Assembly (NCBI GenBank): GCA_026396015.1
Contig: JAPLXP010000002.1
Coordinates: 17,009 to 81,008, forward strand
From: Candidatus Nomurabacteria bacterium
GTDB lineage: Bacteria > Patescibacteria > Paceibacteria > UBA9973
Length of the DNA stretch: 64,000 nucleotides
Reading direction: 5' to 3'
The position numbers were made by a program, and so were the translations under genes. Of this stretch, positions 44,113 to 52,346 are shown one piece after another. How positions within the stretch are numbered: the first letter of the stretch is position 1; each line of letters opens with the position of its first letter. The notes below the pieces were generated by a model. The model made no database searches. It had not been told where the DNA came from and saw only the letters and a program-made list of their open reading frames with translations.

Positions 44113-44904
44113 CTAAAGACTATAATTTTCTATTACTTTAGTAAAGTCAGCTGGTAATGGGGCTTCGACTGATATTTCCCTACCTTTTGGTAATCTGAAT
44201 TTGATTGATCGGGCATGAAGGGCTAGTCTATCAAAACCTAGAGCCTTGTCTTTCTTGCCGCGATATATAGGATCAGACACAATCTGGTGATTTATATATC
44301 TTAGATGCACGCGGAGCTGGTGAGTACGGCCAGTTTTTGGATAGAGTTCAAGGTATGAGAATTGGTGACTATTGTCTTTCATCTCTTTCTCATCAGCAGT
44401 ATCCGTAAAGCGAGACAAGACTAGGTAATAGGTAGAAGCCTCACGAATAGGATCACGTGCACCACGGCCTGCTGTCCACATTCGTACATCCCCTGGTGAA
44501 CGCCCTATGGGTGCGTTTATAAGGCCCATCTTGCCGTTTAATAGTGAAGCCTTGGGATCTGCTACATATCCGTACACAAAGGCCTGATAAATCTTTTCTA
44601 TCGTATGATTCATAAATTGATTTTTGACGGACAAGAATGCTTCTTGATTCTTTGCTAGGATTATCACACCTGAGGTCTCTCGATCTAGGCGATGCACTAT
44701 TCCTGGGCGCATTATTGCCTTTCTCTCTCCGCCTTTTGCGTCTACCATAAGTGGCTCACCTACATCAGCTGAACCTGGATAAGTCTTGATGAACCAGTCT
44801 GCCAAAGTCTCATCTTTATTCTTGCCATCGTTGTGCACAGAAATACCCGCTGGTTTATCAACGACAACTACATCATTATCTTCATAGAGTATTTTAACTT
44901 TCAC
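44113..44904 (-). CDS. RluA/RluD-family pseudouridine synthase
   Basis: 263 residues. It has VVVVDKPAGISVHND, the catalytic RPGIVHRLDRETSGVIILAK with Asp, EKIYQAFVYG, and KTGRTHQLRVHLRYI. No S4 domain is present. It isomerises uridines in rRNA or tRNA. The start is GTG at 44904, 2 nt beyond the discriminator base of tRNA-Val (its CC is followed directly by GTG). Any upstream extension would translate the tRNA. Confidence 0.92.
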   Translation of the reverse strand: MKVKILYEDNDVVVVDKPAGISVHNDGKNKDETLADWFIKTYPGSADVGEPLMVDAKGGERKAIMRPGIVHRLDRETSGVIILAKNQEAFLSVKNQFMNHTIEKIYQAFVYGYVADPKASLLNGKMGLINAPIGRSPGDVRMWTAGRGARDPIREASTYYLVLSRFTDTADEKEMKDNSHQFSYLELYPKTGRTHQLRVHLRYINHQIVSDPIYRGKKDKALGFDRLALHARSIKFRLPKGREISVEAPLPADFTKVIENYSL

Positions 44905-44906
44905 GG

Positions 44907-44979
44907 TGCGCGATGTAGGACTTGAACCTACGACCTTCCCGGTGTAAACGGGTTGCTCTACCAACTGAGCTAATCGCGC
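44907..44979 (-). tRNA. tRNA-Val (TAC)
   Basis: Acceptor GCGCGAT/ATCGCGC, D-arm GCTC/GAGC, anticodon loop TTTACAC, T-arm TAGGTTCAAGTCCTA. Only CC of CCA is seen before the GTG start of the pseudouridine synthase. Confidence 0.95.
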
Positions 44980-45094
44980 ATAAAAATTTGAAAACAAATT
45001 AATAGATAAACAATAACCTATTTTCATACTTTTTTCAAGTCCCACCTTGCGATAAAGGTAATTTTAATGTATTTTAATAATATACTCCTGATAT

Positions 45095-45166
45095 GCCCTT
45101 GTAGTTAAATGGATATAACTGCGGACTTCTAAGCCGTTATTGCAGGTTCGATTCCTGCCGAGGGCA
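45095..45166 (+). tRNA. tRNA-Arg (TCT)
   Basis: Acceptor GCCCTTG/CGAGGGC, D-stem GTTA/TAAC, anticodon loop CTTCTAA reading AGA, T-arm GCAGGTTCGATTCCTGC. It is alone between convergent or divergent genes and followed by a terminator. Confidence 0.93.
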
Positions 45167-45178
45167 CCTTATACAATA

Positions 45179-45211
45179 AAATAAACACCCTCATTGAGGG
45201 TGTTTATTTTT
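45179..45211. terminator. Bidirectional terminator
   Basis: The stem AAATAAACACCCTCA with its complement lies between tRNA-Arg (plus) and the pilus gene (minus). Confidence 0.85.
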
Positions 45212-45530
45212 GTATTCTTGGGTCCTCTAGATTTATACCTTCCTTTTTTAAAGAATTCATTTTAGTTTCTTTTTCTGAAAAATAGTCAGACACTTTATCA
45301 AGCAATTTTTGATTTCTTGTAATTAGATTATTCTCTGGAGTACTTACGTTCTTTTCACGAAAAATTTTTTCATCTTTAATTTGATTAAAAAAATAAACAC
45401 TAGCTATAACAGCTAAAATAAATAATACGGAAAATAGGCGCACCAGCATCATCCAATGAACATGGGGGTTGAATACCTTTACTTCCCTCTTACTAAAAAA
45501 CTTTTTAAATTCTAAGTTGTATTTTTCCAT
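45204..45530 (-). CDS. Small membrane protein of the pilMNO operon
   Basis: 108 residues: cytoplasmic basic N-terminus, one membrane helix (LFSVLFILAVIASVYFF), then a helical extracellular tail. It sits where pilP would lie but shows no PilP lipoprotein features. Start at 45530, one base after the pilO-like stop (TAATATG). Probably an accessory pilus protein. Confidence 0.65.
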   Translation of the reverse strand: MEKYNLEFKKFFSKREVKVFNPHVHWMMLVRLFSVLFILAVIASVYFFNQIKDEKIFREKNVSTPENNLITRNQKLLDKVSDYFSEKETKMNSLKKEGINLEDPRIQK

Positions 45531-45531
45531 A

Positions 45532-46062
45532 TTAAAAAGTAAAAATATTAAATGATATGGTTGATGACCAAGGATAAAAAGTTTCTTTTGAATCTTTCTG
45601 ATTAGTATTTGCACTCAAATTCAATGAATTGATATTAATAGCAAATGGCATATACTCAATCATTTTAATAACTTTTACCACTGAATTAAAATTACCTTCT
45701 ACCAGTAGAACAATAGTGATGACCTTCTTGTTGTCTTTAGAGAACTCTACAGACTGTACTTCTGCTCGTGTACCTAGTCCAACTGAATTTTTTTCTAGAT
45801 CACTCACAAAATAATCAATTGAATTTGCATTTACAAAGTATGAATTTATTTGCTTATTTTGATTTTCCGCTTCGTGTATAACCTTTATTAGACTACTCCC
45901 CTGTTTTTTCTCCTTTATTCGATCTTCCAATGTCTTATTTACAGACTCTGTGTGAATATTCTTGTTTCTAATTACAGTAAAAAAGAAAAAAGTAAAACCT
46001 ACCAGCAGGATGGTAACTATTGTATATATGATCAATAAAGTTGTAGTGCGTGATAATTTCAT
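45532..46062 (-). CDS. PilO-like pilus alignment protein
   Basis: 176 residues with an N-terminal membrane helix, a coiled-coil (DRIKEKKQGSSLIKVIHEAENQNKQI) and a ferredoxin-like beta domain, the PilO layout. It would pair with the PilN-like protein and link PilM to the envelope. One-base junctions link it to both neighbours. Identification rests on topology and gene order. Confidence 0.72.
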   Translation of the reverse strand: MKLSRTTTLLIIYTIVTILLVGFTFFFFTVIRNKNIHTESVNKTLEDRIKEKKQGSSLIKVIHEAENQNKQINSYFVNANSIDYFVSDLEKNSVGLGTRAEVQSVEFSKDNKKVITIVLLVEGNFNSVVKVIKMIEYMPFAININSLNLSANTNQKDSKETFYPWSSTISFNIFTF

Positions 46063-46063
46063 A

Positions 46064-46603
46064 TTATTTTAAATAAACTGAGAGGCTGTAGTCTATATTA
46101 GAAGGTTTAACAAAATTTGATATAGGCAAATCTACTGCAGAAAAAGTACTATTCCCTAAAATAGAATCATTGAATGTATGCAATGCAGATCTATCACGAG
46201 CCTTGCCTATAATTTGTATTGGGGCGGCACCATCAGAACGATTCATATAATTTATTTGAGTAAAACTAACACCAGATGTCCTTACTGAAAGGAGCGAATC
46301 TATTACAGATTCAGATACACTGTATTTGGGTTTTTTAGCTACGAGAAAATCCAAGCGATCATTCGTAGCGGATATCTCATCATTTAATTTATTTATATTT
46401 ATTTCAGGATTTTTCTTATTAAAATTTTCAAGATTGTTTTCGGCTGTAATCTCCTTCGTAGCAGAGTATTTATAAGAAGGAATAAGGAGCAATAATACCA
46501 CAACAGAAAAAAATGAAATAAAAATCAAAACAACAATAATAAGCCGTATAATATATTCATGCTCTAAATTACTCTTTTCTTTTTTAGGTAAAATATTTAT
46601 CAT
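46064..46603 (-). CDS. PilN-like pilus alignment protein
   Basis: 179 residues starting MINILPKKEK, the PilN N-terminal motif (INLLP) that binds the PilM groove, followed by a membrane helix and a ferredoxin-like domain. It overlaps PilM by 4 nt. Part of the inner-membrane alignment complex of type IV pili. Confidence 0.8.
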   Translation of the reverse strand: MINILPKKEKSNLEHEYIIRLIIVVLIFISFFSVVVLLLLIPSYKYSATKEITAENNLENFNKKNPEININKLNDEISATNDRLDFLVAKKPKYSVSESVIDSLLSVRTSGVSFTQINYMNRSDGAAPIQIIGKARDRSALHTFNDSILGNSTFSAVDLPISNFVKPSNIDYSLSVYLK

Positions 46604-47676
46604 ACAACATAATCCCCCAATGCTAATCCGAGCATTGTCACATATGATAATGATTCTCTCTGTGTCATGTTGGGGATGGACTCTTCCATACTAGAAATAT
46701 TAACCCAAGCTTTTGCATATTCAACTTTTGTCTTAAAACTAGCAGATAGATACAATGACAATCCTGGAATATTTGCACCTCCTCCACACAAAATAATGCG
46801 AGAGATAGGATCTCTAGTTTTTCCATTCTCATCCTGGTGTGTAGTCCAATATGAAAAATGCTTGTTTATCTCATCACGCAAAACTGCCATCACATTCAGA
46901 GTTATTGGGAACAAGTCTTCTCCAGAATCAGAACTATTACCACTAAAAAAGATCTTTTTATCTTCTGCTTCAGAAAATGATATGCCATAATTTTTTGCAA
47001 TCATTTCTGTAAAGACATTGCCTCCCATATCAAAAGTAGAAGTAAAAATAACCTTACCATCTACTGCGATAGATATACCCGTGCGAGCCTCACCAAAGTC
47101 CACGATCATAACAGTATTCTTTTCCCCTCTTGGAATAACTGATTCAGCGATTGACTGTGCTTCCAACTCAAAAGCCACAGGAACTAAATCGGATTCCTTA
47201 AAAGCATTCATATAAGAATTGATAGTCTCTGCTGCTATAGCCACCACCTCGATAAAAAAACTATTATCTTTTTCCGATAAGATATCGTAGTCAAAAAGAG
47301 TATCAATTGCCAAGAGAGGAACATGATCTTCCAACTGAAGTAATATCATCTCTCTTAGATCACTCCCCTCTATTTTAGGTAGAGACAAAGTGAAAAGATA
47401 CACTTGTTCTTCGGGTAGAGCCACACGAACAAATTTAATATTTTCTTTTTTCTTTAATTCTTTTAAAACTTTCACTAGTTGATCCTTTATTAAAATTTTA
47501 CCAGACTCAATAACCCCTTTTGGTATTTTTACTGTGCCATAAGTACCCAGCTTGAGTCCATTTTTAGTGAGATTCAATTGTCCGTATTTTATAGATTGGT
47601 CTGATATGTCCAGAGAATAAGATGACATAGCCAAGAATTGTGGTGTTGGAAAATATTTACTATACAACTGTTTCAT
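46600..47676 (-). CDS. PilM-like actin-fold pilus protein
   Basis: 358 residues of the PilM/FtsA-like ATPase family: YSLDISDQSIKYGQL, VIVDFGEARTGISIAVDG, GGNVFTEMIAKNYG, RIILCGGGANIPGL, and GLALGDYVV at the end. Start at 47676: TATAAT lies 9 nt upstream; an ATG at 47685 would be adjacent to the -10 box and is less likely. Heads the pilMNO operon, split from pilBC at 2-8.5 kb. Confidence 0.88.
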   Translation of the reverse strand: MKQLYSKYFPTPQFLAMSSYSLDISDQSIKYGQLNLTKNGLKLGTYGTVKIPKGVIESGKILIKDQLVKVLKELKKKENIKFVRVALPEEQVYLFTLSLPKIEGSDLREMILLQLEDHVPLLAIDTLFDYDILSEKDNSFFIEVVAIAAETINSYMNAFKESDLVPVAFELEAQSIAESVIPRGEKNTVMIVDFGEARTGISIAVDGKVIFTSTFDMGGNVFTEMIAKNYGISFSEAEDKKIFFSGNSSDSGEDLFPITLNVMAVLRDEINKHFSYWTTHQDENGKTRDPISRIILCGGGANIPGLSLYLSASFKTKVEYAKAWVNISSMEESIPNMTQRESLSYVTMLGLALGDYVV

Positions 47677-47758
47677 TGTAATCATATTATACGATACATA
47701 AATATTATATGAAAGTATATTTTATTTATTTATACGTTTAAGTATATTTTATTTATAG

Positions 47759-48358
47759 TTACATATTTTTGCGAGCAAAATAGTTTCGAACAAAAGATAT
47801 AATCACAGGTAGTAGCGAAATAAAAACAATAGCAATGATAATAGGCAAAATATATCTATCTGGGTTCGGAATTATATTCCCCAAAAAGTAACCCAAAGAC
47901 AATACTGAGACAGCCCATAAAATACCTCCAATAATATTGTAAGATAGGAATGTCTTATAATCCATACGAGCTACACCAGCTACGATAGGTGCAAATGTGC
48001 GAATGATCGGAATAAATCGTGCCAAAATAATAGTATACTTTCCATGCTTTTGATAAAAAGTCTCAGCCTGATGTAATCTCTTTTTTTTGAAAAAGAATCC
48101 TGCTTCTTTTTCAAAAAGAGCACGACCCATATTTTTACCAGTCCAGTATCCTGCACTATCCCCTGCGATAGCAAAAATAGAACAAAATACAAATAAAATT
48201 GTGATACTTAAAAAACCTTGTGAAGCGAGTAATCCTGCAGTAAAGAGCAATGAATCACCTGGCAAGAAAAAACCAAAAATTATTCCTGATTCAAGGAACA
48301 CAATCGCACAGATTCCAGCCACACCAACAATCTGAATAAAGTGAATTATATCGAACAT
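47759..48358 (-). CDS. DedA family membrane protein
   Basis: 199 residues with FLESGIIFGFFLPGDSLLFTAG, the re-entrant segment GDSAGYWTGKNMG, ILARFIPIIRTFAPIVAGVARM. It is a canonical DedA/YqjA protein, linked to undecaprenyl phosphate recycling and proton-motive stress. It follows the tRNA-binding-protein gene with a one-base gap (TAGTATG). Confidence 0.92.
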   Translation of the reverse strand: MFDIIHFIQIVGVAGICAIVFLESGIIFGFFLPGDSLLFTAGLLASQGFLSITILFVFCSIFAIAGDSAGYWTGKNMGRALFEKEAGFFFKKKRLHQAETFYQKHGKYTIILARFIPIIRTFAPIVAGVARMDYKTFLSYNIIGGILWAVSVLSLGYFLGNIIPNPDRYILPIIIAIVFISLLPVIISFVRNYFARKNM

Positions 48359-48359
48359 A

Positions 48360-48734
48360 CTATCTCACGCGGCTACCAGCCTCCACCTGCGTATCAGGTG
48401 TGATAAATACAGGCGATCCATCCTGACCATCTACTGCCATGAGCATTCCATTACTTTCAAATCCTTTTATCTTTCTTGGTTCTAGATTCACGATATACAA
48501 AACTTGTTTGCCAATTAATTTTTCATAATCTGGAAAAAATTCTCGGATACCTGATATTATCTGTCTATATTTTTGTTCAACTTTCTTTTCATCCCCTTCA
48601 CCTACTTCTACAGTCTCACCGAAATCTATCTGACAGCGTAGAAGCTTGTCTGTATCTGGTACAGGTTCTATCTCCTTTATCGTGCCAAATCTAATATCCA
48701 TTTTTTTAAATTCTTCGTATGATACGTATTCCAT
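48360..48734 (-). CDS. tRNA-binding OB-fold protein (MetRS-beta/Trbp111-like)
   Basis: 124 residues: MDIRFGTIKEIEPVPDTDKLLRCQIDFG, YRQIISGIREFFPDYEKLIGKQVLYIVNLEPRKIKGFESNGMLMAV. This is the EMAP-II-like OB fold also found at the C-terminus of MetRS. As a free protein it binds tRNA in a structure-selective way. It sits between ruvX and DedA in one operon. Confidence 0.88.
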   Translation of the reverse strand: MEYVSYEEFKKMDIRFGTIKEIEPVPDTDKLLRCQIDFGETVEVGEGDEKKVEQKYRQIISGIREFFPDYEKLIGKQVLYIVNLEPRKIKGFESNGMLMAVDGQDGSPVFITPDTQVEAGSRVR

Positions 48735-48743
48735 AAATTAATT

Positions 48744-49172
48744 TTAATTATTTTGTAAATTTTTCTTTTCTAAAAATCTTGCGAGTATCAATGCTGCAGC
48801 AGACGCATCTGCGGGATTTTGTTTTTCTTTTGTAATCTTGCGTGCATTATTCACCTCCTTGCCACCCCTACCCCGAGCCTCTATAGTAGTCATGAATTCT
48901 TTTTGTAAAAATACTGGCATGTCAGTCTCTACCTCAATATTTTTTACAAATTCTTCAATACTACCCATTATTTTATTTGGCTTACCAGATAAGTCATGCG
49001 ATTCACCAATAACTATTCCAGAAATATTTTCTTTACTACAAATATCAGAGATATTTTTTATCAAATTCATATCATTTGAAACAATAGAGTGAGGAAAAGC
49101 CATCATGCCCATATCGTCAGACATAGCCAAGCCAACTCTCTTTGAACCATAATCAATTCCTAAGTATTTCAT
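48744..49172 (-). CDS. ruvX: RuvX/YqgF Holliday-junction resolvase-like protein
   Basis: 142 residues: N-terminal KYLGIDYGSKRVGLAMSDD, VIGESHDLSGKPN, FMTTIEARGRGGKE and DASAAALILARFL, the RNase H-fold resolvase signature with Asp residues. YqgF is required for 16S rRNA 5' processing in E. coli. An extended -10 TGCTATCCT ends 6 nt before the ATG. Heads the ruvX-trbp-dedA operon. Confidence 0.92.
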   Translation of the reverse strand: MKYLGIDYGSKRVGLAMSDDMGMMAFPHSIVSNDMNLIKNISDICSKENISGIVIGESHDLSGKPNKIMGSIEEFVKNIEVETDMPVFLQKEFMTTIEARGRGGKEVNNARKITKEKQNPADASAAALILARFLEKKNLQNN

Positions 49173-49236
49173 ATATACAGGATAGCATAAATCTGCTGCG
49201 TTGCGATAAAATAGTTTTTTTGCTATGATACACTAT

Positions 49237-49461
49237 ATGGCAATCAGCATTTTAAAAATTATGATTCTTGTTATCGTATTAATATGGGTTTTGTTTTGGA
49301 AGGGTTATTCTGTATGGACAGCAGCACGAAATGGACAAAAGAGATGGTTCATCGCGCTTGTCATCCTAAATACCCTATCAATACTAGATATCGTATACAT
49401 TTTTTACGTAGCAAATAAGACGCCGGAGGATATAAAGAATGTTTTGAAGTCTAAGATATAG
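49237..49461 (+). CDS. DUF5652-like small membrane protein
   Basis: 74 residues with two helices and the core LFWKGYSVWTAARNGQKRWFIALVILNTLSILDIVYIFYVA, the DUF5652 pattern found in CPR genomes. Start at 49237 because TATGAT ends 7 nt upstream. Divergent from ruvX. Function unknown. Confidence 0.8.
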   Translation: MAISILKIMILVIVLIWVLFWKGYSVWTAARNGQKRWFIALVILNTLSILDIVYIFYVANKTPEDIKNVLKSKI

Positions 49462-49480
49462 ATTTTAAAATAAATACGGA

Positions 49481-49609
49481 GGTGTGGCTATGAAATATGA
49501 ACTGCTTCATATTTCATCCGATCCTGAATAATTCTAATTCAGGACTGACTATTACGAGCGAGAGCGAGTAGGTCAGAGGGAAGGGTCCGAGAGGACACGA
49601 AGCCACGCC
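49481..49609 (+). ncRNA. Candidate structured RNA A (multibranched, CTGC hairpin)
   Basis: A closing helix GGTGTGGCT/AGCCACGCC (one G-U pair) encloses four hairpins: 49490-49517 (12-bp perfect stem, loop CTGC), 49522-49544, 49545-49576 and GTCC-GAGA-GGAC (49585-49596). The G-U pairs only on the plus strand. The first bases (GGAGGTGTGGCT) equal the 5' end of tRNA-Ser just downstream. A TAAAAT -10-like box ends 9 nt upstream. No known family recognised; it is not coding. Confidence 0.5.
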
Positions 49610-49623
49610 GACAATGTACACAT

Positions 49624-49710
49624 GGAGGTGTGGCTGAGTGGTTGAAGGCACTTGTCTTGAAAACAAGAGACCGTTTACGCGGTCCGGGAGTTCGAATCCC
49701 CCCGCCTCCG
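49624..49710 (+). tRNA. tRNA-Ser (TGA)
   Basis: Acceptor GGAGGTG/CGCCTCC with G73, D-arm, anticodon stem with loop CTTGAAA, long variable arm (GACCGTTTACGCGGTC), T-arm GGGAGTTCGAATCCCC. CCA is not complete in DNA. Confidence 0.95.
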
Positions 49711-49746
49711 CAAAAAAAGAAAACCCGAAAGGGTTTTTCTTTTTGC
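49710..49746 (+). terminator. Terminator after tRNA-Ser
   Basis: GCAAAAA..AACCC pairs with GGGTTTTTCTTTTTGC around a GAAA loop. Pairing continues partly into the tRNA acceptor. Confidence 0.75.
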
Positions 49747-49916
49747 GTGGCGAGAAAGTGACCTGCGTCACTCTCGTGGGGGATTCGAAAGACTTTTCGT
49801 TCTCTGGTTTACCAGAGCGAAAAGTACCTGGCTATGTAATAGCCGAATCCCCTCTTTGATTACGAAAGGTGTACTGGTCCTGTAAGGACAGAAAAGCGTA
49901 ATAGCGGTCCCCCATT
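49747..49916 (+). ncRNA. Candidate structured RNA B with inverted tRNA-Ser 3' segment
   Basis: Directly after the terminator comes a hairpin with loop CTGC (49751-49776), then GGGGGATTCGAA (49778-49789), the exact reverse complement of the tRNA-Ser T-arm 3' strand. GGGGATTCG pairs with CGAATCCCC (49844-49852), enclosing a 14-bp and a 6-bp hairpin. A second closed arm, ATTACG/CGTAAT, holds GTCCT-GTA-AGGAC. TGGGGGA can instead pair with TCCCCCA at 49907-49914. No coding potential recognised. With the tRNA and region A it fills the noncoding gap 49462-49919. Confidence 0.45.
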
Positions 49917-49919
49917 AGT

Positions 49920-50825
49920 CTATTTAAAATTTTGTGAGATTTGCATTCCTAGTTCTTTCATCTCTTGTCTTAATTTTGCAATTTTTTCTTTATCATCTTT
50001 TGTTTGATTTTTATTTATCTCTGAATATCTGCTGTTGATATTACTATCTTTCTCTACACCAATTGCTTTTTTAGATTCACCCATAGAATAACTGAGTTTC
50101 ATTTTCTCATTAGCTGGATTTCTATCGTCTTCATAAATATCAACAACCTTTCCAATATTTTCACCCGGGACATAATTATCTTCCTTACTTCCAAATATAC
50201 TAAAATATGGAACTTCGTAACCAAAAGCATAATTTATTTCTTTGCTAGTGTGTCCATTGCTTGAATATTCATCTATGACTGCTATATTAGCTTTAGTATC
50301 ATTTTCACTTATTTTTTGATTATAATTATCTATCTCGATCGCTCGCTCTTTTTCAGTATGCCTTTTTTCAAAAGTCCTATTGAAATCATCTTTTTGATTT
50401 TTTTCATATTCATCATACTCCCCTTCAGCAAAAAGATTACTATGAGAATAAAGGCTTCTGTTTCGAGCCAACTCTTTTAACAAAAAAACTTCAGCTTCTT
50501 CTTTCCCAAGTTCTCTTTCCTCTGTGCTTTCATATACAGAAGTGTTTCTATCCGGACCATGAACCTTTAAAAAAAAGATTTTAGGTTTATTTATTTTTTT
50601 ATTTTTTGCTATTTCTGAAAAAATAGGATCGAGCAAATAATACAAAGGGCGAGCAGATGTATCAGGATAAACAATAGCATCCGGCAATTTTCCATTAAAT
50701 TCACTTAAAATCTTGGTGACAACATTTTTACAACCTTCTAGTAGTATTTTTTTATCCCATTCATTTAGAATATTTTCAGTGGTCTGCTTCTTTTGATTAA
50801 ATTGTGATTCAAAGTTATTTTTCAT
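49920..50825 (-). CDS. Uncharacterised protein with phosphoribosyltransferase-like motif
   Basis: 301 residues. Full-length family not recognised. VIDEYSSNGHT (about residues 190-200) resembles the PRPP-binding loop of phosphoribosyltransferases, and AIVYPDTSARPLYYLL near residue 50 fits a preceding PRTase strand. The middle (about 115-180) and C-terminal regions are strongly charged and probably coiled. It is last in an operon with DUF1761-like and DoxX-like genes. Confidence 0.6.
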   Translation of the reverse strand: MKNNFESQFNQKKQTTENILNEWDKKILLEGCKNVVTKILSEFNGKLPDAIVYPDTSARPLYYLLDPIFSEIAKNKKINKPKIFFLKVHGPDRNTSVYESTEERELGKEEAEVFLLKELARNRSLYSHSNLFAEGEYDEYEKNQKDDFNRTFEKRHTEKERAIEIDNYNQKISENDTKANIAVIDEYSSNGHTSKEINYAFGYEVPYFSIFGSKEDNYVPGENIGKVVDIYEDDRNPANEKMKLSYSMGESKKAIGVEKDSNINSRYSEINKNQTKDDKEKIAKLRQEMKELGMQISQNFK

Positions 50826-50831
50826 ATTTTT

Positions 50832-51251
50832 TTACCAACTAGCCAATATTGCACCTATCACAGACATCACTACTAATGAGCATCCACATTCAAACAACCA
50901 CAGCTTGTAATTCTTGCCCATCCAGATGACATCAATAGATGAAGACGTGACCAGGAATCCGAGCCATAGCAATACACCCATGATAGCCCCTCGTAGCCAT
51001 GTAGCCGGACCCATCAATGATGAAGAAAAAACTAAACCAAAAATCATAGCCATCACAGCGGCAGTGACTATATTAGAAAAAAGATTCCATGCCATCTGAG
51101 GGATCATATCAGAGAGCTTCTCGTTCCCTGTCGGATGAATGTTTGCCAACTTCATCCACAACTTTCCAGACACTGGACCATGGAATAAAAACCCAAGAAT
51201 AAAAGCGACAACTGCTGAAACAAGAACTGCAATAAAATTTATTTGTAGCAT
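50832..51251 (-). CDS. DUF1761-like membrane protein
   Basis: 139 residues with four helices: FILGFLFHGPVSGKLWMKLANI (conserved GFLxHGP..GKxW), GAIMGVLLWLGFLVTSSSID, MGKNYKLWLFECGCSLVVM, as in DUF1761. Function unknown. It lies between a DoxX-like gene and the charged 301-residue protein, with small gaps. Confidence 0.78.
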   Translation of the reverse strand: MLQINFIAVLVSAVVAFILGFLFHGPVSGKLWMKLANIHPTGNEKLSDMIPQMAWNLFSNIVTAAVMAMIFGLVFSSSLMGPATWLRGAIMGVLLWLGFLVTSSSIDVIWMGKNYKLWLFECGCSLVVMSVIGAILASW

Positions 51252-51263
51252 ATATTTTGTATA

Positions 51264-52244
51264 TTATTTGTTTTCTAATTTTTTATCCACACTCCAGAGC
51301 CCTCCCCCTTCGATGGCCAATATTGCCAATGCTGAGAACAATGTCACATGAGAGTACACGGCCTCCTTAAAATAAAAGAACGTCATAGATATAACGAGGA
51401 ATGCTACGAATGCTACTGTGCGTGTATAGAATCCGATGATGATCAATATGCCTAGCAGTAATTCTATCAAACCTGCAGATAGTACCCACATAGATGGATC
51501 AACAGGAACAATAGAAGCCAAATTATACTGATGCACTACTAAATCAGAAAATCCTGGATTCAAAAGTTTTTCATAAAGAGCCAAATAAACAAAAGCGAAC
51601 CCGAGACCCAAACGGAGTATTGGTGCTAAATATTTTCTATCTATTTTTATAAACTTAAACATTGAGATTCCAAACATATCATCTACACCAGGACGTGCAC
51701 TATGAAATACTAAGAATGAAACTGCGAGCACCAAGAAATCCATATTTCCAATCAAGTATGAATTTGTAAAAAGCCCATAAAGAAAAATCAATATAGATGT
51801 GATTGTTGTAGGTATCAACAAGAATCCGGACAAGAAGAAAAATCCTAGTGTAATCTGTATTAAGGAAAATACATGAGCGTCTGTATATGTAGGTGAGATC
51901 AAAACATCAGACATACCAGCACCAAGCAGTGATATACCTAATGCAAGACGGATTATCCATGGAATCAATTCGTGATAGGAAGAAAGCTTGTCTTTTATTT
52001 TATTTAAAAACTTGATGATAGTTTTGTTTTTATTGCAGAAGATTGCTACAGCCAATACAAGAACTGCTGTACCAATCATGAGCACCCAATCCATAGGGAT
52101 AGATAGTGCATGTTCTAGATACGCAGGATTCTCCCCTGCTACTCGAACCATATCTTCTTTTTTAATTACATAGGAAACATGAGCAGAAGCAAAAACTGGA
52201 ACAATAGAAGCTAATAAAATTAAAAAATGACTAAAATATTTCAT
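51264..52244 (-). CDS. Large DoxX-like membrane protein
   Basis: 326 residues: a signal peptide or first helix, a short extracellular segment, then two DoxX-like four-helix blocks (LIPWIIRLALGISLLGAGMSDVL and APILRLGLGFAFVYLALYEKLLNPGF, then AGLIELLLGILIIIGF). TATAAT ends 6 nt before the ATG at 52244. Probably a membrane redox or metabolite protein; role unknown. Confidence 0.75.
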   Translation of the reverse strand: MKYFSHFLILLASIVPVFASAHVSYVIKKEDMVRVAGENPAYLEHALSIPMDWVLMIGTAVLVLAVAIFCNKNKTIIKFLNKIKDKLSSYHELIPWIIRLALGISLLGAGMSDVLISPTYTDAHVFSLIQITLGFFFLSGFLLIPTTITSILIFLYGLFTNSYLIGNMDFLVLAVSFLVFHSARPGVDDMFGISMFKFIKIDRKYLAPILRLGLGFAFVYLALYEKLLNPGFSDLVVHQYNLASIVPVDPSMWVLSAGLIELLLGILIIIGFYTRTVAFVAFLVISMTFFYFKEAVYSHVTLFSALAILAIEGGGLWSVDKKLENK

Positions 52245-52346
52245 GCCATAATTATAACATAACTTTATTCCGGATGATTTTGAATTTGAACAAAAAAAAG
52301 TTATTATTAAAAAATAAACAACAATTATCATTTAATTTTAATTCTT

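Noticed and set aside
49481..49609. Region A as SRP (4.5S) RNA
   Set aside because: It has AGGTCAG and a GNRA-capped GTCC/GGAC stem, as in domain IV. But the conserved asymmetric loop (AGCAG opposite CAGG) is not present and the segments pair into other helices.
49514..49771. Minus-strand open frame across tRNA-Ser and structured regions
   Set aside because: It translates a tRNA and hairpins; the composition is explained by RNA structure.
49751..49776. CTGC hairpins as REP/RAYT elements
   Set aside because: No conserved GTAG tetranucleotide next to the stem, stems are not similar in sequence, and no RAYT gene is visible.
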